NCBI GenBank assembly: GCA_037200385.1
Contig: JBBCGL010000001.1
Coordinates: 4,417,418 to 4,481,417, forward strand
DNA: 64,000 bases
Direction of reading: 5' to 3'
From: Rhizomicrobium sp.
Lineage (GTDB): Bacteria > Pseudomonadota > Alphaproteobacteria > Micropepsales > Micropepsaceae
Part shown: in pieces, positions 34,021-42,774 of the stretch
How the letters are laid out: every line of letters begins with the position of its first letter
How positions within the stretch are numbered: position 1 is the stretch's first letter
Notes under the pieces: generated by a model
Databases searched by the model: none
What the model was told of the DNA's origin: nothing
The model's input: the letters and a program-made list of their open reading frames with translations, nothing else
Position numbers and translations under genes: made by a program

Positions 34021-35520
34021 ATGCAGTTGTCTTTTGCCGCGCCCCAAAACGTCGCGTCGGGCGCCTGGGTTGTCGGCGCGTCCGATGGCAGCGTCCTGAC
34101 GCCGGCCGCCCAGAAGGCCGACAAGGCGTCCGGCGGCGCCCTGACGCGCGGCCTCAAATTCAGCAAATTCACCGGCAAATCCGGCCAGGTGCTCGAAATC
34201 CTCGCGCCCGCCGGCCTGTCGGTCTCGCGCATCGTCCTCGCGGGCCTCGGCAAGCCGGGCGATTTCGACGGCAATGCCGCCGAAGTGCTCAGCGCCACGA
34301 TCAACGGCCGCCTGAACGGCTCCGGCGACACCGCCGTGACCTATGAGATCGACGTGCCCAAGGGCGGCAAGCTCAAGCCCGGCGAGCTCGCGGCGCATCT
34401 GGCGCTCGGCGCCCGCCTCAAGAGCTACACCTTCAACCATTACCGCACCAAGAACCTCGACGAATACGAGCAGCGTCTGCGGCGGGTGACCATCGCGACG
34501 CCGGACGCGGCGGGCGCCAGGAAGACGTGGGCCGGGCTCGAAGCCATTGCCGACGGCATGTTCTTCGCCCGCGATCTCGTGAACGAGCCGCCGAACGTCC
34601 TCTACCCCGCCGAATTCGCGCGCCGCGTGAAGGCGACGCTGGGCAAGCTCGGCGTCAAGGTCGAGATCCTCGGCGAAGCCCAGATGGCCAAGCTCGGCAT
34701 GGGCTCCCTGCTGGGCGTCGGCCAGGGCAGCGAGCGCGAAAGCCAGATCGTCGTCCTGCAGTGGAACGGCGGCCGGAAGAAGGACGCGCCGGTCGCGTTC
34801 GTCGGCAAGGGCGTGTGCTTCGACTCCGGCGGGCTCTCGCTCAAATCGGGCGCCGGGATGATGGGCATGAAGGGCGACATGGGCGGCGCCGCCGCCGTGG
34901 TCGGCACGCTGCAGGCGCTGGCGACGCGCAAGGCGCGGGTCAACGCGGTCGGCGTGATCGGCCTGGTCGAGAACATGCCGGACGGCAAGGCACAGCGTCC
35001 CGACGACGTGGTCAAGTCGATGTCGGGCCAGACCATCGAGGTGCTCAACACCGATGCCGAAGGCCGCCTCGTGCTGGCCGATGCGCTGACCTACACCCAG
35101 CGCACCTTCAAGCCGCGCTTCGTCGTCGACCTCGCCACCCTGACCGGCGCGATCATCATGGCGCTGGGGCCGGAACATGCCGGCCTGTTCTCCAACGACG
35201 ACAAGCTCGCCGACCGCATCGTCGCCGCCGGCAAGGCGGTGGGCGAGCCGGTGTGGCGCCTGCCGATGGGTCCGGCCTATGACAAGCTGCTGCGCTCCAA
35301 GATCGCCGACATGAAGAACATCGGCGGCCCCAATGCGGGCGCGATCACCGCGGCGCAATTCCTCCAGCGCTTCGTCGAGGACAAGCGTCCCTGGGCGCAT
35401 CTCGACATGGCCGGCGTCGCCTTCCAGGACGGCGAATCCCGCTCGCTGGCGCCGGGCTGGGGCACCGGCTGGGGCGTGCGGATCCTCAATGCGCTGGTCG
35501 CGGAGAATTATGAGGACTAG
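34021..35520 (+). CDS. pepA: Leucyl aminopeptidase (M17)
   Basis: PepA removes N-terminal amino acids, mainly Leu, using two metal ions; in some bacteria it also binds DNA. The 499-residue protein has the C-terminal catalytic domain with GKGVCFDSGGLSLK, KGDMGGAA and the signature NTDAEGRLVLADAL. The ATG at 34021 has a CAGGAGAAA site just before it. Its divergence from lptF and linkage to holC downstream are conserved among Proteobacteria. Confidence 0.96.
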   Translation: MQLSFAAPQNVASGAWVVGASDGSVLTPAAQKADKASGGALTRGLKFSKFTGKSGQVLEILAPAGLSVSRIVLAGLGKPGDFDGNAAEVLSATINGRLNGSGDTAVTYEIDVPKGGKLKPGELAAHLALGARLKSYTFNHYRTKNLDEYEQRLRRVTIATPDAAGARKTWAGLEAIADGMFFARDLVNEPPNVLYPAEFARRVKATLGKLGVKVEILGEAQMAKLGMGSLLGVGQGSERESQIVVLQWNGGRKKDAPVAFVGKGVCFDSGGLSLKSGAGMMGMKGDMGGAAAVVGTLQALATRKARVNAVGVIGLVENMPDGKAQRPDDVVKSMSGQTIEVLNTDAEGRLVLADALTYTQRTFKPRFVVDLATLTGAIIMALGPEHAGLFSNDDKLADRIVAAGKAVGEPVWRLPMGPAYDKLLRSKIADMKNIGGPNAGAITAAQFLQRFVEDKRPWAHLDMAGVAFQDGESRSLAPGWGTGWGVRILNALVAENYED

Positions 35521-35525
35521 AGCTG

Positions 35526-35631
35526 CCGAAAAATCGCGAAGCGATTTTCCGGGTGATGGGCTCTTTCCGTCTGCACCAGCCCCCACCCGGAAATGCGCCG
35601 CATTTCCGACCTTCCCGCGAGGGGGAGGTGA
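35526..35631. repeat. Palindromic repeat family D, copy 3
   Basis: The element has AAAATCGC-GAA-GCGATTTT (about 35530-35548), then CCCCCACCCGGAAATGC, GCATTTCC and GAGGGGGAGG. It is a mirrored arrangement of the same blocks as copy 2. It lies between pepA and holC. Confidence 0.8.
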
Positions 35632-35641
35632 ATAGAACGCG

Positions 35642-36100
35642 ATGACCGAGACCCTCTTCTACCATCTCGAGCGCCGTGCTCTCGACGACGTGCTGCCCGG
35701 CCTGATCGAGAAGACGCTGGAGCGCGGCTGGCGCGCGGTGATCCGCGCCGAATCCTCCGAACGCGCCGACGCGATCGACACCCTGCTGTGGACCTACAAC
35801 GACCAGACCTTCCTCGCGCACGCGCAGTCGGGTGACGGCGATCCCCGCCGCCAGCCCGTCCTGATCACGGTCGAGGACGAGAACCCGTCCGGCGCGAACG
35901 TGCTCTTCCTCGTCGGAGGCGCCACGCCGGATTCATGGGACGCGGTGAACGATCTCACCCGGATCGTGATGATGTTCGACGGCCGCGACGCCCAGGCCCT
36001 CGGCAAGGCCCGCACCGCCTGGAAGGACGCGAAGGCGGCGGGCCATGCGGTGACCTACTGGAAGGAATCCGAAAGCGGAAAGTTCGAGAAGCAGGAATGA
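35642..36100 (+). CDS. holC: DNA polymerase III chi subunit
   Basis: HolC links the clamp loader to single-strand binding protein. The 152-residue protein has the family layout: FYHLERRALDDVLPGLIEKTLERGWRA, DTLLWTYNDQTFLAHA and PVLITVEDENPSGANVLFLV. The length is normal. It follows pepA with a repeat in between, a usual alphaproteobacterial pairing. Confidence 0.92.
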   Translation: MTETLFYHLERRALDDVLPGLIEKTLERGWRAVIRAESSERADAIDTLLWTYNDQTFLAHAQSGDGDPRRQPVLITVEDENPSGANVLFLVGGATPDSWDAVNDLTRIVMMFDGRDAQALGKARTAWKDAKAAGHAVTYWKESESGKFEKQE

Positions 36101-36177
36101 ATGGCTGCCATCCTCGGGAAAACTCAGGACGAAAGCCGAGAGCTTTGTCCTAGGGTGAAAACCAAAATTCCGGTCTC

Positions 36178-36198
36178 GTCCTGAGCTTGTCGAAGGAT
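36178..36198. repeat. Short family E-like repeat unit
   Basis: GTCCTGAGCTTGTCGAAGGA is a short unit related to the TCCTGAG...CTTCGAGGA repeats at 42173-42219 and 61148-61243. It lies after holC, near the end of the small convergent ORF. Confidence 0.5.
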
Positions 36199-36202
36199 CC
36201 TG

Positions 36203-36385
36203 TCAGTGGCGGGACGCTCCATCGGGCCCCAGAGCGAGCAGCATGCTCGCATGGCGCTCCAGATCCTCCGCGCCGCGCAGGAGCTTTTCCACGAAACCCG
36301 GCATGGTGGTGCGCGTCGCATCCACCCGCATATGCGCCGCGAGGCTGCGGCACTTGTCTGCCTCGTCTGTGGCTGAGTGTTCCAT
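36203..36385 (-). CDS. Small 60-residue hypothetical protein
   Basis: A frame from ATG 36385 encodes 60 residues, mostly helical and charged (EADKCRSLAAHMRVDATRTT, FVEKLLRGAEDLERHASML). I do not recognise it. The amino acid make-up is protein-like and not the Arg/Pro-rich kind of shadow frames, but there is no good ribosome site. Kept as a possible gene. Confidence 0.4.
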   Translation of the reverse strand: MEHSATDEADKCRSLAAHMRVDATRTTMPGFVEKLLRGAEDLERHASMLLALGPDGASRH

Positions 36386-36475
36386 GGATTGACAACGGGC
36401 CGGTCGCACCGCGCGTTCCACTAACGCGCGTTAACGCTTGGGGTCATACCGCGGCACCGGCGCGAAACGGCGCGG

Positions 36476-37501
36476 TTACTCGTCCTTTTTGTGCTCTGCC
36501 AGTTTCTTGAGCACGTTTACCTGGCGGTGCCATTGGCGCACCGGCACCGCCGGATAGCCACCCACCGTCTCGCCCGGCGCCACGTCGCGCGTGACGCCCG
36601 AGCCCGCGGCCAGCCGCGCCCCCGCGCCGATGTTCAGGTGATCCGAGATGCCGACCTGGCCGCCGATCATCACGCCGGGACCGATCGTGGTCGAGCCGGC
36701 GATGCCGACCTGCGCCACCACGATGCAGTGATGCCCGACGCGCACATTGTGCCCGACATGGATCAGCGCGTCGAAGCGGGCGCCGCGCTCGATCACCGTG
36801 TCGCCGATCGCGCCGCGGTCGACCGTACAGTTGGAGCCGAACTCCACGTCGTCCTCGATCAGCACGCGGCCGAGCTGCGGCACCCGCAGCAGGCCTTTGC
36901 TGCTCGGCACGAAGCTGAACCCGGCATTGCCGATCGAGCAGTTCGGCCCGAAGGTCACGCGGCTGCCGACGATCGCATGGCTGATCACGGTGTTGGGGCC
37001 GATGACGCAATGGTCGCCGAGCGTGACGCCCGCGCCGATCACGACATTGCGGCCGATGGCGCAATGGGCACCGACCTTGGCATGCGCCCCGATCTCGCCC
37101 CCCGGCCCGATCTGCGTGCCGGCGCCCACCCGCGCGGTCTCGTGCACCGGCAGATCGGCGCGCAGCCCTTCGGCCAGCGGCGGCGGCGGATAGAACAGGT
37201 GCCCGACCTGCGCGAAGGCGAGGCGCGGATTGTGCGACAGCAGCAGCCAGGTGCCGTTGTGCTCATGGGCGCTGAGCTTGTGGTTGGTGATCACCACCCG
37301 CGCCCGCGTCGCCGCGAAGGCGGCGGCGAACTTGGCGTCGCTGAAGATGGAGATGTCGCTGTCGTTCGCGCCGTCGAGCGCCGCGACGTCGTGGATCGGA
37401 AAGGCGGCATCCGCCTCATTGCCCAGTTCGGCGCCGACATGGGCTGCAATCTCGCCGAGCGGAAAGGGTCCGGCACGCTGGAAAAATCGATCGTCCGTCA
37501 T
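36476..37501 (-). CDS. lpxD: UDP-3-O-acylglucosamine N-acyltransferase, paralogue 1
   Basis: LpxD adds the N-linked hydroxyacyl chain to UDP-3-O-acyl-glucosamine in lipid A synthesis. The 341-residue protein has the N-terminal uridine-binding domain (ISIFSDAKF, VVITNHKL) and a left-handed beta-helix of hexapeptide repeats. The candidate catalytic His251 lies in HVGHNVRVG. It is complete. A second, clearly related copy lies 126 bases upstream on the same strand. The usual neighbours bamA, fabZ and lpxA are absent here. Confidence 0.93.
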   Translation of the reverse strand: MTDDRFFQRAGPFPLGEIAAHVGAELGNEADAAFPIHDVAALDGANDSDISIFSDAKFAAAFAATRARVVITNHKLSAHEHNGTWLLLSHNPRLAFAQVGHLFYPPPPLAEGLRADLPVHETARVGAGTQIGPGGEIGAHAKVGAHCAIGRNVVIGAGVTLGDHCVIGPNTVISHAIVGSRVTFGPNCSIGNAGFSFVPSSKGLLRVPQLGRVLIEDDVEFGSNCTVDRGAIGDTVIERGARFDALIHVGHNVRVGHHCIVVAQVGIAGSTTIGPGVMIGGQVGISDHLNIGAGARLAAGSGVTRDVAPGETVGGYPAVPVRQWHRQVNVLKKLAEHKKDE

Positions 37502-37627
37502 GCTCGTTCCGGGTTCGCCTGTCCTTGCTGGGCGGAATCCCCCCTATGGTCCGCCGACAGGCGGACAAAGCCATGATTTTCCCCGCGCCGCAAGAACGGG
37601 CGGCGGCAACCGTACCAAGAGATCGCG

Positions 37628-38650
37628 TTAAGGTTTTTTCCGGCTCGCGAGGTTCTTGAGCGCGATCGTCTGGCGGTGCCATTCGCGCACCGGCATGGCG
37701 GGATAGCCGCCCACCGTCTCGCCCGCCGCCACGTCCTTGGTGACGCCGGCCTTCGCCGCGAGCCGCGCCCCGGCGCCGATGGTGAGATGGTCGCTGACCC
37801 CGACCTGGCCGCCCATCATCACGAACGGCCCGATGACGCTCGACCCCGCGATGCCGACCTGGCCGGCGATCAGGCAGTGATGCCCGATCTTCACGTTGTG
37901 GGCGATGTGCACCAGGTTGTCGAACATCGTGCCGGTGCCGATCACCGTGTCGCCGATGGCGCCCCGGTCGATCGCGCAATTGGCGCCGAACTCGACGTCG
38001 TCCTCGATCACCACGCGGCCGAGCTGCGGCACGCGCAAGAGGCCCTTGCCGCTGGGCACGAAGCTGAAGCCGGCGCTGCCGATGGTGACGTTGGGCGCGA
38101 AGGTGACGCGGTTGCCGATCACGGCATAGTTGATGACGCAGTTCGCGCCGACCACGCAATCGTCGCCCAGCGTCACGCCATGGCCGATCACCGCATTGGG
38201 CCCGATCAGGCAGCGCGCCCCGATCCGCGCCTGCGCGCCGATCACGGCACCGGCGCTGATCTGGGTTCCGGTGCCGACCGTGGCGGTGTGGTGGACAGGG
38301 GTGAGCGGCTGCACGCCCGCGACCAGCGTATCCGGCGGATAGAACATGTGCCCGACCTGGGCGAAGGCGAGGCGCGGATTGGGCGCGAACAGCAGCCAGG
38401 TGCCGTTGTGCTCGTGGACGCCCAGCTTGTGGTCGGTGATCACCACACTTGCGCCGGTATGGGCGAAGGCGGTCGAGAATTTCGCGTCGCTGAAGACGCT
38501 GATGTCGCCGGGTGCGCCGGTCTCCAGCGAAGCGACGTCGCGGACCGCAAAATCCGAACTGGATCGATTGCACAGCTCGGCGCCGATATGGGCCGCGATC
38601 TCGCCAAGCGCGAACGGCCCCGCGCGGCGGAAAAATCGGTCGTCTGTCAT
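37628..38650 (-). CDS. lpxD: UDP-3-O-acylglucosamine N-acyltransferase, paralogue 2
   Basis: The 340-residue protein has the same domains as the neighbouring LpxD and aligns without large gaps, sharing about two thirds of positions by eye. The catalytic motif here is HIAHNVKIG, the more usual form, against HVGHN in the other copy. The uridine-binding N-terminus differs most, the beta-helix least. Both copies look intact, so either could act in lipid A synthesis, perhaps with different acyl chains; which is the ancestral one cannot be told from this window. Confidence 0.93.
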   Translation of the reverse strand: MTDDRFFRRAGPFALGEIAAHIGAELCNRSSSDFAVRDVASLETGAPGDISVFSDAKFSTAFAHTGASVVITDHKLGVHEHNGTWLLFAPNPRLAFAQVGHMFYPPDTLVAGVQPLTPVHHTATVGTGTQISAGAVIGAQARIGARCLIGPNAVIGHGVTLGDDCVVGANCVINYAVIGNRVTFAPNVTIGSAGFSFVPSGKGLLRVPQLGRVVIEDDVEFGANCAIDRGAIGDTVIGTGTMFDNLVHIAHNVKIGHHCLIAGQVGIAGSSVIGPFVMMGGQVGVSDHLTIGAGARLAAKAGVTKDVAAGETVGGYPAMPVREWHRQTIALKNLASRKKP

Positions 38651-38783
38651 AACCGCCTTCTATAGGGATTGCGGGGGCTTAGCAAAAAGCGATCGGCCAC
38701 ATCCTTACCGCCGCGGGGCGGTGGGCTTGAGATCGCGCGACTCTTGGGCCATCTGATGGTTCCATCGCAGCCCGGAGCCGCTT

Positions 38784-39545
38784 TTGCTGAACCCGCTCGC
38801 CTATCTCGAAAGCCCCGCGGGGCTGGTCTACCTCCTGATCATCGGCGGTTGCATCGTGCATGCTGTGCGCACCGGCAACGTCTTCCCATGGGTCTACATC
38901 ATCATTTTCCTGCCCGCGATCGGCAGCCTGATCTACCTGGCGGCCGTCATCGGGCCGTCGCTTTTTCGCAGCCGTGCCGCCGCCCAGCTCGGCGCAAACA
39001 TGCGGCAGATGGCCGATCCGAACCGCAACTTCCGCGAGGCGCATCGTGCCGTGGAGATGGTGGGGTCCGTCGACGCCAAGCGCGCCCTGGCCGAGGAATA
39101 TGTGTCCCGCGGCAACTATGCCGGCGCGGTCGAGATCTATCGCGAGGCGGCGCAGGGCCAGTTCGCGGACGATCCGGCCCTGCTGCTCGGCCTGGCGCGG
39201 GCGCAATTCCTGAACGGCGATCCCGCCGGGGCGCAGCACAGCCTCGACCGGTTGCAGGCCGCCGATCCCAAATTCGCCTCGGCCGAGGCGCACCTGCTCT
39301 ATGCCCGCGCGCTCGAGGCGCAGGGCAAGACCGACGAAGCGCTCGCCGAATATCGCCGCCTGGTGACTTACTATCCGGGCGAGGAGGCGCGTGCGCGTTT
39401 CGCCCTGCTGCTGGAGAAGACCGGCGCCCGGGACGAGGCCGTGACGGTTTATCGCCAGATCCTCAAGCTCCTCGACGGCGCCCCCGCGCGCTACCGCAAG
39501 GCGCAGAAGGAATGGGGCGACATCGCCCGCCGCGGCGCGCGGTGA
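38784..39545 (+). CDS. Membrane-anchored TPR protein
   Basis: The 253-residue protein begins with two hydrophobic segments (about 13-28 and 34-58), then TPR-like helical repeats over about 85-235 (ALAEEYVSRGNYAGAVEIYREAA, AEAHLLYARALEAQGKTDEALAEYRRL). The start is TTG at 38784 with GGAG six bases upstream. TPR proteins of this shape often scaffold envelope complexes; no specific role can be assigned. It is divergent from lpxD. Confidence 0.75.
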   Translation: MLNPLAYLESPAGLVYLLIIGGCIVHAVRTGNVFPWVYIIIFLPAIGSLIYLAAVIGPSLFRSRAAAQLGANMRQMADPNRNFREAHRAVEMVGSVDAKRALAEEYVSRGNYAGAVEIYREAAQGQFADDPALLLGLARAQFLNGDPAGAQHSLDRLQAADPKFASAEAHLLYARALEAQGKTDEALAEYRRLVTYYPGEEARARFALLLEKTGARDEAVTVYRQILKLLDGAPARYRKAQKEWGDIARRGAR

Positions 39546-39558
39546 GCCCACCGCTTCA

Positions 39559-39613
39559 CCTCCCCCTTGCGAGGGTCGCTAGCGACAGCGTGGCGACGCT
39601 CTCAAGGGGGAGG
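39559..39613. repeat. Palindromic repeat family D, copy 4
   Basis: Perfect 11-bp outer arms CCTCCCCCTTG (39559-39569) and CAAGGGGGAGG (39603-39613) enclose an inner sequence with GGTCGCTAGCGACAGCG. The TAGCGACAGCG block recurs in the family C copy at 46598-46698 and in the region 56880-56940. Confidence 0.8.
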
Positions 39614-39698
39614 CGAAACGCCGACGCGATCGCGGTTTCGTCCTCTACGGCCGGCAAGAAATCTCGCACACCGAGCCCGCGCACGCGCCGCGCGTGGC

Positions 39699-40121
39699 TT
39701 ACCAGGCTTGCGGGTTGCGCGGGTCCTTCGCGACGTTGATGGGACACATGAACGGTCCCTCGTCGCCGTTCGCGCGCAGCATGCGGAACGACCAATCCGA
39801 CACCTTGTGGTAGCGGATACCGGCATAGGGTCCGTCCACCATGCTCAGCGTATGCCCATCGAAGCGGAAATGGCCGGTCTTTCCGCCGCGACTGAGATAC
39901 AGGTCCGGACCCAGGACCGAGAATTTCCCGCCCGCGTCGAGCTGCGTTCCGACGCTGCGGATGCCTTCCCAGCTGTCCGGGCTGCGGCCGCCCGCCTTGG
40001 AGGGGCCGAAACAGTCATAGACGCCGTGCGGAACGCTCCGTCCCGCCGCTTGCGCCAGAGCGCCGGCACTCGGAAAAATGACGCTCGTCAAAAAAGCCAG
40101 TGCCAGCATCGCGCGCGTCAT
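39699..40121 (-). CDS. Secreted hypothetical protein
   Basis: I do not recognise the family. From ATG 40121, with AAGGA seven bases upstream, the 140-residue product has a signal peptide (MTRAMLALAFLTSVIFPSAG, cleavage likely after ALA). The mature domain is beta-rich and compact, with two cysteines (YDCFG, FMCPI) and motifs SVPHGVYDCFG, HFRFDGHTLSMVDGP and YHKVSDWSFRML. Periplasmic location is likely. The two cysteines could form a disulphide. Confidence 0.7.
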   Translation of the reverse strand: MTRAMLALAFLTSVIFPSAGALAQAAGRSVPHGVYDCFGPSKAGGRSPDSWEGIRSVGTQLDAGGKFSVLGPDLYLSRGGKTGHFRFDGHTLSMVDGPYAGIRYHKVSDWSFRMLRANGDEGPFMCPINVAKDPRNPQAW

Positions 40122-40217
40122 GAAGGTTCCTTTTGAGGATGTCTCGATCAGACAGAGTTCGCACCGCTTTTGCAATCGCCGCCACGGCCGTTCCCTCAGC
40201 GCCGGTGATCCAGACCG

Positions 40218-42104
40218 TTACTCCACCGCCATCGCTGCTTCGTACTCCTCGTTCATCGACAGCCAGCGCACTTCGGCCGCCTCGAGCTTGCGCGCCGCGT
40301 CGGCGCGCTTCTTCGACACCGCGCTGCCCTTTGCGGGATCCTTGGTGAACAGGAGCGGATCGCTCAGCGCCTTGTCGAGCTTGGCGAGCTCCGCGGTGAG
40401 CTCCGCGATCTGGTGCTCCGCCGCATCGACCTTGTCCTTGAGCGGCTTGAGGAGGCGCCGCCGCTCCGCTGCGTCGCGCCGCGCCTCTTCCTTCGATTTC
40501 GGCGGCGGGGCTTCCTCCTTCGCCGCCACCGGCAGCGGTGCATCGTCCGCCAGCAGGAAGCGGCGATAGTCGTCGAGGTCGCCCTCGAACGGGTTCACCT
40601 CGCCATTGGCGACCAGCAGCAGCCGGTCCGCGGTCGCCTCGATCAGCCGCCGGTCGTGGCTGACCAGCACCACCGCGCCGTCGAAATCGTTGAGCGCGCT
40701 GAGCAGCTCGCCGCGCGCGTCGATGTCGAGATGGTTGGTCGGCTCGTCGAGGATCAGCAGGTTCGGCTTGTCCAGCGTCGCGAGCGCCAGCATCAGCCGG
40801 GCCCGCTCGCCGCCCGAGAGGTTGCCCACCAGGGTGAGCTGCTTGTCCGCCGCGAAGCCGAAGCCGCCGAGCTGGGTGCGCGCCTCCTGCACCGTCAGGC
40901 GCGGCCGCATGTTCTGCAGCGTCTGCACCGGCGTGATCGCGCCCTGCAGCTCTTCGAGCTGGTGCTGCGCGAAATAGCCCGGGATCATCTTGCGCGAGAA
41001 CACGACCTCGCCGCCCATCGGCAGAAGCTTGCCGGCCAGCAGCTTGGCCAGCGTCGACTTGCCGTTGCCGTTCTTGCCCAGCAGCGCGATGCGGTCGTCG
41101 GGATCGAAGCGCAGCGAGACGTTGCTCAGGATCGGCTTGCCGGGCTCATAGCCGACCGCCATGCGGTCCATGGTGACCAGCGGCGGCGCCGCCTCCACCG
41201 CCTTGGGCAGGCGGATCGGCGCGACGTGCTCGTCGAGCGGAATCTCGATGCGCCCCAGCTTGGCGATCATCTTCATGCGGCTCTGCGCCTGACGCGCCTT
41301 CGAGGCCTTGGCCTTGAAGCGGTCGACGAAGCTCTGCAGATGCTTGCGCTGCAGGTCCTGCTTCTTCTGCTGCGCCGCGTCGAGCGCCCGGCGCATCGCG
41401 CGGGTGTCGACGAAGGTATCGTAATTGCCGCTGTAGAGCGTCAGCTTGCCGTGCTCGAGATGCAGGATGAACTCGGCGGCGGTGTTCAGCAGGTCGCGGT
41501 CGTGGCTGACGATCAGCACCGTGCCGCGATAGCGCAGCAGGAAGTTCTCCAGCCACATCACGCCTTCGAGGTCGAGATAGTTGGTCGGCTCGTCGAGCAG
41601 CAAAAGGTCCGGCGCGGAGAACAGGATCGCCGCCAGCGCCACCCGCATGCGCCAGCCGCCGGAGAATTCGGCGCAGGGTCTGAGCTGGTCCTCCGCCGAG
41701 AAGCCGAGGCCGGCGAGGATCTCCGCCGCCCGGGCCGGCGCGGTATAGGCGTCGATCGCGTCCAGCCGGTGATAGATGTCGCCCAGCTTCTGCCCGTCCG
41801 TCTCGTGCTCGGCGGCGGCCAGCAGCGTCGTGCGCTCCGGATCGGCTTCGAGCACGGTGTCGAGCAGGCTGACCTGCGTCCCCGGCGCTTCCTGCGCCAC
41901 CGCGCCCAGGCGCCAGGCGTTGGGCCAGGAGACCTCGCCGTCGTCCGGATGGAGCTGGCCGAGGATGACCTTCAGCAGCGTCGATTTGCCGGCGCCGTTG
42001 CGTCCCACAAGGCCCACGCGCCGCCCCGCGGGCAGGCTCGCGCTTGCGCCTTTGAGGATTTCGCGGCCCGCGATGCGGACGAGGACGTTGTCGATGACGA
42101 GCAT
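40218..42104 (-). CDS. ABC-F family ATPase (Uup/YheS-like)
   Basis: ABC-F proteins are soluble twin ATPases that act on the ribosome and translation. The 628-residue protein has two ABC domains: Walker A GRNGAGKST and GKNGNGKST, signatures FSGGWRMRVAL and LSGGERARLML, and LLDEPTNYLDLE and LILDEPTNHLDI. A charged linker lies between them (KHLQSFVDRFKAKASKARQA). A C-terminal coiled coil (about 555-628) follows. The ATG at 42104 gives MLVIDNVLVRIAGREIL; the upstream extension is rejected. It is not an antibiotic-resistance type that I can recognise. Confidence 0.92.
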   Translation of the reverse strand: MLVIDNVLVRIAGREILKGASASLPAGRRVGLVGRNGAGKSTLLKVILGQLHPDDGEVSWPNAWRLGAVAQEAPGTQVSLLDTVLEADPERTTLLAAAEHETDGQKLGDIYHRLDAIDAYTAPARAAEILAGLGFSAEDQLRPCAEFSGGWRMRVALAAILFSAPDLLLLDEPTNYLDLEGVMWLENFLLRYRGTVLIVSHDRDLLNTAAEFILHLEHGKLTLYSGNYDTFVDTRAMRRALDAAQQKKQDLQRKHLQSFVDRFKAKASKARQAQSRMKMIAKLGRIEIPLDEHVAPIRLPKAVEAAPPLVTMDRMAVGYEPGKPILSNVSLRFDPDDRIALLGKNGNGKSTLAKLLAGKLLPMGGEVVFSRKMIPGYFAQHQLEELQGAITPVQTLQNMRPRLTVQEARTQLGGFGFAADKQLTLVGNLSGGERARLMLALATLDKPNLLILDEPTNHLDIDARGELLSALNDFDGAVVLVSHDRRLIEATADRLLLVANGEVNPFEGDLDDYRRFLLADDAPLPVAAKEEAPPPKSKEEARRDAAERRRLLKPLKDKVDAAEHQIAELTAELAKLDKALSDPLLFTKDPAKGSAVSKKRADAARKLEAAEVRWLSMNEEYEAAMAVE

Positions 42105-42172
42105 GGCGGCGGCGTATAGCATGCTTCGAGGCGCCGCTGCGCGGCGCACCTCCGCATGACGCTTGAGCTAAA

Positions 42173-42219
42173 TCGTCACCCTGAGGCGCGAGCGAAGCGA
42201 GCCTCGAAGGGTGCTTGCG
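42173..42219. repeat. Palindromic repeat family E, copy 1
   Basis: CGTCACCCTGAGGCGCGAGC, then GAAGCGAGCCTCGAAGGGTG, forms an imperfect hairpin (CCTGAGGC / GCCTCGAAGG ends). It lies between the ABC-F and ndk genes, which are divergent. Related units at 61148-61243. Confidence 0.7.
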
Positions 42220-42273
42220 CCGGGCCCGCGGCCACGGCATAAGGCCCGCGCTTTCCGCAATCTGGAGTGACTG

Positions 42274-42696
42274 ATGCCCGTCGAGCGCACCCTTTCCATC
42301 ATCAAGCCGGACGCGACGCGCCGGAACCTCACGGGCGCCATCGTCGACCGCTTCGAGAAGGCCGGCCTGCGCGTGATCGCCTCGCGCCGCATCCGCCTCT
42401 CCCAGGCCCAGGCGGAAGCCTTCTACGGCGTCCACCGCGAGCGTCCCTTCTTCGCCAGCCTCGTCGCGTTCATGACCTCGGGCCCGGTCGTGGTGCAGTG
42501 CCTGGAGGGCGAGAGCGCGATCGCCAAGAATCGCGAAGTGATGGGCGCCACCAACCCGGCCAACGCCGCCGCCGGCACCATCCGCAAGGATTTCGCCGAG
42601 AGCATCGAGGCCAATTCGGTGCACGGCTCGGACGCCCCGGAGACCGCGGCGCAGGAGATCGCGTTCTTCTTCTCCGGCCTCGATATCGTCCCTTAG
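42274..42696 (+). CDS. ndk: Nucleoside diphosphate kinase
   Basis: Ndk transfers the terminal phosphate among nucleoside triphosphates through a phosphohistidine. The 140-residue protein starts [15 protein letters not shown] and has the active His117 in NSVHGSD. The length is exact for the family. The ATG at 42274 lies just after the family E repeat. Confidence 0.97.
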   Translation: MPVERTLSIIKPDATRRNLTGAIVDRFEKAGLRVIASRRIRLSQAQAEAFYGVHRERPFFASLVAFMTSGPVVVQCLEGESAIAKNREVMGATNPANAAAGTIRKDFAESIEANSVHGSDAPETAAQEIAFFFSGLDIVP

Positions 42697-42715
42697 AAAA
42701 ATAATCCCGCCGGCC

Positions 42716-42743
42716 TGAAAGAAGTCCGCCGCCCGCTCGTCTA
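42716..42743 (+). promoter_or_regulatory. Putative autoregulatory ECF-type promoter
   Basis: TGAAAG (42716-42721) and CGTCTA (42738-42743) are separated by exactly 16 bases, the layout of many ECF sigma promoters (-35 TGAAAC-like, -10 CGTC-type). The site is 32 bases upstream of the sigma factor ATG. The -10 part overlaps a perfect hairpin CCGCTCGTC...GACGAGCGG (about 42733-42757). Autoregulation is inference. Confidence 0.65.
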
Positions 42744-42774
42744 CCTTGGACGAGCGGTTGCGGGTTGACGGCGG

